Assembly (NCBI GenBank): GCA_009733575.1
Contig: ML769643.1
Location: 1-64,000, forward strand
Reading direction: 5' to 3'
From: Gymnopus androsaceus JB14
Lineage: Eukaryota; Basidiomycota; Agaricomycetes; Agaricales; Omphalotaceae
Length of the DNA stretch: 64,000 nucleotides
Positions within the stretch are counted from its first letter, which is position 1. Every line of letters begins with the position of its first letter. Below, in pieces: positions 59,901 through 64,000 of this stretch. The translations under genes were made by a program, and so were the position numbers. Below the pieces are notes generated by a model, which was not told where the DNA came from, made no database searches, and saw only the letters and a program-made list of their open reading frames with translations.

Positions 59901-60258
59901 CTGCATAATCGAGTCATTTTTGCCAACTTTTGCACATTTTCACACATTTTATACATTTTTTGCATATAAAGGTTTTCCTGATGCAGTCGACCTCAAAGAC
60001 CTTCCTGTGACTGCTCGAATTGTATATGAATCTGAAATCAACTGGTGAGCATCGATTCACCTGAACTTGAAAAAACCATTTTTGCCTGAAATTGCTAGAT
60101 CTGCCAAAGTATCTGCTACTCGAGTGTCCCACAGAGAGTTGCTTGAAGCTTTCGTTGACGTCGTCGCGTTTGTCACTTGAATATTCTCCTGGGAGATCAT
60201 CGGTATCTGGAATCGGCGAAGTAGACACCTGCCGCGATGAATCCGGATGAGAACCGGC

Positions 60259-60864
60259 TAGGGCATCCACCGTAACCGTCTGTGACGGTCGACGGGACGG
60301 TATTGGGACCGTAACCGTCTGTGACAGTCGACGGGACGGTATTGGGACCGTGCCCGTCCCGTCTTGGATTTTCTGGGACTGGAATTTGCCATCCCGTTTT
60401 GCCCGTTACGGTCGTAATTACGGGTGTTAGAAAATATCAGTACGGAATAGGTTTTTTTGTAAAAATTTTGCATGGAACTCACACATGAGGGTCTATTGTA
60501 CTATATCATTGCATAAAATAAGTTTCTTATTTACAAAAGGGCTTGCTCTTAGTAGTTTGAAATCCTCCAGAGGCGTGTGAAAATATTCCGGGATCACCTC
60601 CTGAGTGTAAAATAAGTGTTTAATGACCATTTGCAGATTTCTGCAGCACGTTGAAAGGGTGTATGCACATCTATTCAGCTCAAAATACCCCCAGGTAAGT
60701 CATTGCATCAAATATTTGACCTTCAAAGCCATTAAAGGCGTGGGAAAACGTATACCGTATACGGGACGGTTACGGGGGCTACCGTACCGTTTCTGAATTT
60801 TTTATTACGGTTACGCCTGTATTTTCGACGGCCATAGCCATTTAAAGGACGGTGACATGCCCTA
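60259..60864. mobile_element. hAT-like MITE with TAGGGCAT ends
   Basis: Ends TAGGGCATCCACCGT / ACGGTGACATGCCCTA and an exact 8-bp duplication GAACCGGC (60251-60258, 60865-60872). A 39-bp unit around GTCGACGGGACGGTATTGGG is repeated twice near the left end. The element is non-coding. Confidence 0.9.
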
Positions 60865-61333
60865 GAACCGGCACCTATTGTGGAGGTTTGTGAACTCGCC
60901 AAAATTTCTTCAATAGATCGTGCATATTTCGCAAGGGAAATGATAATGTCTCTGACGGTAGCGGAATCTGGGGGTGGGATATAGGAGTCCGGAGAGGAAA
61001 GAACTTGTGTTATCAATGTCTTCGCCATAGAGACAAAGTCGTCAGTAGACTGGTACATAGCTATTTTGGGCTTGCGTTTCTACTGAACGATGAGCATGTC
61101 ATGCAAAGAATTGAGCAGAAAAATACCTTTCTTTTACAGGTGAATGTACACTGCATCCCTGTGTCAATACACTTGGAGCATGGCTTCCCTGCCCCGGAAT
61201 CATCAGTATCGCCTACCACGAATGAGTGCAGGTTGTATAAATTTCCTTGAAGGCTCACATTTAACTGCAAGGACCAATCAGCATAATGAAATGAGGCTTG
61301 AAATTAGCTCACTCTTTCAGGATCTGGGACATG

Positions 61334-62141
61334 CATCAGCAAAACCTGGGTGGTCTCCAGAGATCTCCAGAGAGCTCCAGAGCACCCATAGCTTCTGGAT
61401 CAGCTGTAGCAAGGATAGTAATTCCAGGAAGCTCTGGAGGACTATTGAGTTCTCTGGAGCTCTCTGGAGACCACCCATCATTTGACGATTCAGGTTACCG
61501 AGCTCCATTCAATTGAGAATTTACATATCAAATTTTCACATGCAATAATTATAATTATAAAGCATTTTATTGTTATTATACACTTCTGAATTACAGGCAT
61601 TGGACAAGGTACTACTACTACATAGTACTATGTAATAAACTTATACTATTCCCGTTCGCCGAGCCATCCTCTGGCCTAAATCCATTAGTCATTTCTAAAA
61701 ACATCAGTCACTGATTGATGCCGAAAGGGGATATTGACTTACAGTGAGAGGAAAGAAAGTGAAACCGAGTTGTGACAATGGAGGGAAGGAAGAAAAAAAA
61801 AAAAAGCACAAGTCAACGTTCAACTTTGAGCTGAACGGCGACACCTTTATACGATGTCCTGACAGTTTACAGCATCGGGTGACCGTTCTGTCAGTTATGT
61901 GATGTAAAAGGAAGGGCCTGGCAACCGTTTCCTTTTATGTCACTTAACTGACATTCAAGTCTGACAGCTCGCTCTCCAGAGCTCTCCAGAGCGCAATTCA
62001 ATGCTCTGAGTGCTCCAGCGAATATCCAGGTTTGGCTGATGGCAGCTTCAGAGCAGCCGGAGCAGCCAGAGGTCTCCAGAGGTCTCCAGAGCTCAATTCA
62101 ATGCTCTGAGAGCTCCAGCAAACAACCAGGTTTTGCTGATG
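61334..62141. mobile_element. TIR element of the CATCAGC family, copy 7 (808 bp)
   Basis: CATCAGCAAAACCTGG ends with TG on both sides (61332-61333, 62142-62143). Nearly identical to copy 2 in reverse orientation. The uninterrupted regulator intron at 15491-15549 shows the approximate empty site. Confidence 0.9.
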
Positions 62142-62346
62142 TGTCTGAGGCAGGCAATGGAACGAGTTTAAAATACACCATACCAACACCTGGAATGTAT
62201 CTCATTGTGAATCAGACAGGTGATTGAAAGTCTTCAAGCCATACCCATCGCAGGCTTGAGTTCTACATGAGTTCTTCGAGGTTTCGTCTGGCATTGTTGA
62301 ATCATAAAGTTCAGAATGGCAATTAGCACTGGAACAAGTCAAAATC

Positions 62347-62771
62347 CAAGGGGTGTTCAAAAAAATAAGTGCTGACATGACCTTGGGGGGGGGGGGGTCT
62401 GAGAAGTCCTTATGGCCGAAAAATTTTTCATACTATTGAGTGGGGGTCGGCAGAGCCTATGGAAAAAACGGCGGGCGCTTAGCCGTGGGAACCGCGCCAA
62501 ACCGCTTTTTGCGATGTTCCTCCTTGTACCACATGAACGAGGACGCAAATCATTTAGATTTAGGTGTACAATATGTTCGTAAATATGATATCTAAGTGGT
62601 CACAAAATCTTATAGAGTTTCAATATCATCAAGTACCAATACAAGGCAAATACTGCATTTTCGGTACATACAGGCAAGTTTACACGGCGAGAACATCGAA
62701 AACAAGGTAACGTAGCTGAAGTGATGATACAGAAAGTTAGTTATAGCTATCTCCGAGTAGTAAAAATACAT
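62347..62771. other. Non-coding stretch with G homopolymer
   Basis: Contains a run of 13 G (about 62386-62398). No gene supported. Confidence 0.4.
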
Positions 62772-64000
62772 TCAATTCAAATCCATCATGTCTTCGTCCA
62801 TTTCATCATCAATATCCATGTCCATGGAATCCTGCAGCCGTTTAGCCATTGCTTCAACGGGTCCTAGCGTAGTTTCAGGTGTAGTAGAGATGGATCCTGG
62901 CGAGCTAAAAAAGAATGAAAAGTGAGAGCAATAGAAGAGCAGAGTACTTACATACGAGCTGCTGCTGCAAGTACAGTAGCCAGCCAATTTTCCTTCTTCT
63001 TCATGGAAGATTGAGTTACGTTTGCCAGTATGGGATCCATTAGAACAGATTTGTACACCTTAAATTGGTCGGTAAGTTCTTTGATAGTCATGTTCAGAAT
63101 TTTTGTGCGATCCGTTTCAGCGCCGAGAGCATTCAAACGTTCTGCTTCGTTGGATTTCTTTTGGATGAGATTGGCCTGTTTGATTTGAGCGGAGTCCGCA
63201 CGTTCTTTTTGAAGTCTGAGGTATTCCTCCCGAAACTTTCTCGCTTTCCCGCTTGCATCCTCTGCCCGAGCTAGTCGCATCACATGTAACTGGTCATCAA
63301 ACGTGCAAAGTTTTGATATGAAAGATTCCGTATTATTTCGCGTTGCTCGTGCCTGTGCAGAAAACATATAAGCATCACTGCTAGGGTTGAAGCGAATGTA
63401 GACCCGGGTAGAGCCAAGCGGTCCTTCATTCGCATCATTAGTCATAGGAATCTCCCCAAGGCGAGTGAGCATCTCTGGAGAAAGAGATGATATGGTGGTA
63501 GGATCACTTGGATCATCACGATACTCAGGTGTGAAGATGGACCAACCACGAGTAGCACCACGGAACATTGCAGAAATCATCAGATTGAGGTTTGGGAGGT
63601 CATCAGAGAGTAATTTGAGAGCGGGAATGATGGTTTTGTCAATAAAAGGCTTTCCATCTAGGGTCAACTCGCTCTGAGGGGTGTTGGGATGAAAGATTTT
63701 TTCAGGATGAAGGGCGAGATTCTCGCAGAAGGCAGGGATTCAACGATGGAGAGCAATCATCTCCGGGCTCAGCGCATTTACAAACTGTTCACCTTCTGGC
63801 GGAGTACGAACTTCAGCCATATATGGCCATGAACAACAAAGGCCTTCCAATGCCATTGCACCTAGCTCGCAGAGAGTATCTGCATCTTGTAGTCCCTTCA
63901 ATGCATTTCCTTCAAGGTGATTAGTGCCAGATTTCATTTTCCCATCACAGATCTCCTCGATTAGTTCTTGGTAGTCATCTCGAAAGACAACTAGCTCAGC
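62772..64000 (-). pseudogene. Unidentified protein, runs off the right edge
   Basis: The main exon (about 62955-63690) includes MTLDGKPFIDKTIIPALK, FRGATRGWSIFTPEYR and a Lys/Glu-rich helical segment (KARKFREEYLRLQKERADSAQ, split by wording). An intron with donor GTAAGT (about 62898-62949) leads to a last exon ending MDIDDEMDEDMMDLN. Upstream, the frame ending EMIALHR meets TGA at about 63739 and then continues IPAFCENLALHPEKIF, so one nonsense codon is present. The pattern is that of a conserved basidiomycete protein often seen in repeat-rich DNA, but I cannot name it. The start lies beyond the window. Confidence 0.5.

Larger units (their letters stand above)
59980..62346 (-). pseudogene. 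Zn2Cys6 regulator 5'-half pseudogene
   Basis: Reverse-complement match to 15330-16250: exon 1 (about 62270-62290), the micro-exon 6-nt TTAAAT, the PCSKCIDTGMQC exon and the exon encoding YQSTDDFVSMAKTL. It is cut by a CATCAGC element in intron 2 (61334-62141) and a hAT element in exon 6 (60259-60864). With the splice sites of the intact gene, the micro-exons would read through TGA codons. The 3' end is fused near 60015 to a fragment of SDR exon 1 (AAAGACCTTCCTGTGACTGC). Confidence 0.85.

Noticed and set aside
1..64000. tRNA and rRNA genes
   Set aside because: No cloverleaf-compatible A/B box pairs or rRNA-like segments were noticed by eye; a tRNAscan run would be needed to exclude them.

Overview
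The window looks like nuclear DNA of a filamentous basidiomycete, most likely an agaricomycete. Genes carry many short (about 45-65 bp) GT-AG introns. The gene content is fungal: an NRPS-like adenylate-forming reductase, an NCS1 permease, a Zn2Cys6 regulator and a DUF6534 membrane protein. Most of the rest is repeat-rich, with decayed transposons. Coordinates inside multi-exon genes were placed by eye.

Left, gene-bearing part (1 to about 20 kb): a 611-bp TIR element (96-706) and a TA-flanked foldback MITE (740-1213); a relic of Mediator subunit MED22 (1874-2370); an A-T-R adenylate-forming reductase with two frameshifts (2871-7064, +); an intact-looking NCS1 permease (7417-9648, -); deoxyhypusine hydroxylase (9882-11151, +); two tandem, frameshifted short-chain dehydrogenase copies (11198-12349 and 12855-14008, -); a Zn2Cys6 transcription factor whose zinc cluster is spread over micro-exons (15380-18611, +); and a 5'-truncated DUF6534 gene (18882 to about 20020, -).

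Middle part (20 to 45 kb): a Tc1/mariner element carrying a nested TIR element, a LINE fragment, a gag-like relic, hAT-type MITEs, a Ulp1-protease-bearing element with its accessory ORF, a fragment of the DUF6534 gene, a large inverted-repeat structure (34.6-37.8 kb), and a complete but dead Ty1/Copia retrotransposon (38030-44885) with LTRs, primer-binding site and 5-bp target duplication.

Right part (45 to 62.3 kb): an inverted, TE-inflated duplicate of the DOHH-SDR-TF block. In order it holds TF upstream DNA (45.36-46.3 kb), an intact SDR copy (48434-49602, +), a DOHH pseudogene (49692 to about 53150, -) split by a nested element, a further SDR promoter fragment, and a second TF 5' half (about 59.98-62.35 kb, -) carrying a hAT element in one exon and a TIR element in an intron. 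The last 1.2 kb holds an unidentified coding sequence with a nonsense codon, running off the right edge.

The most notable structures are: (i) a TIR family with ends CATCAGCAAAACCTG and 2-bp target duplications of varying sequence, seen seven times at 159-834 bp; (ii) the zinc cluster assembled from exons of 6, 11 and 6 nt, with two near-duplicate introns beside them; (iii) the inverted segmental duplication, whose TE-free partner lets several insertion sites be read directly.
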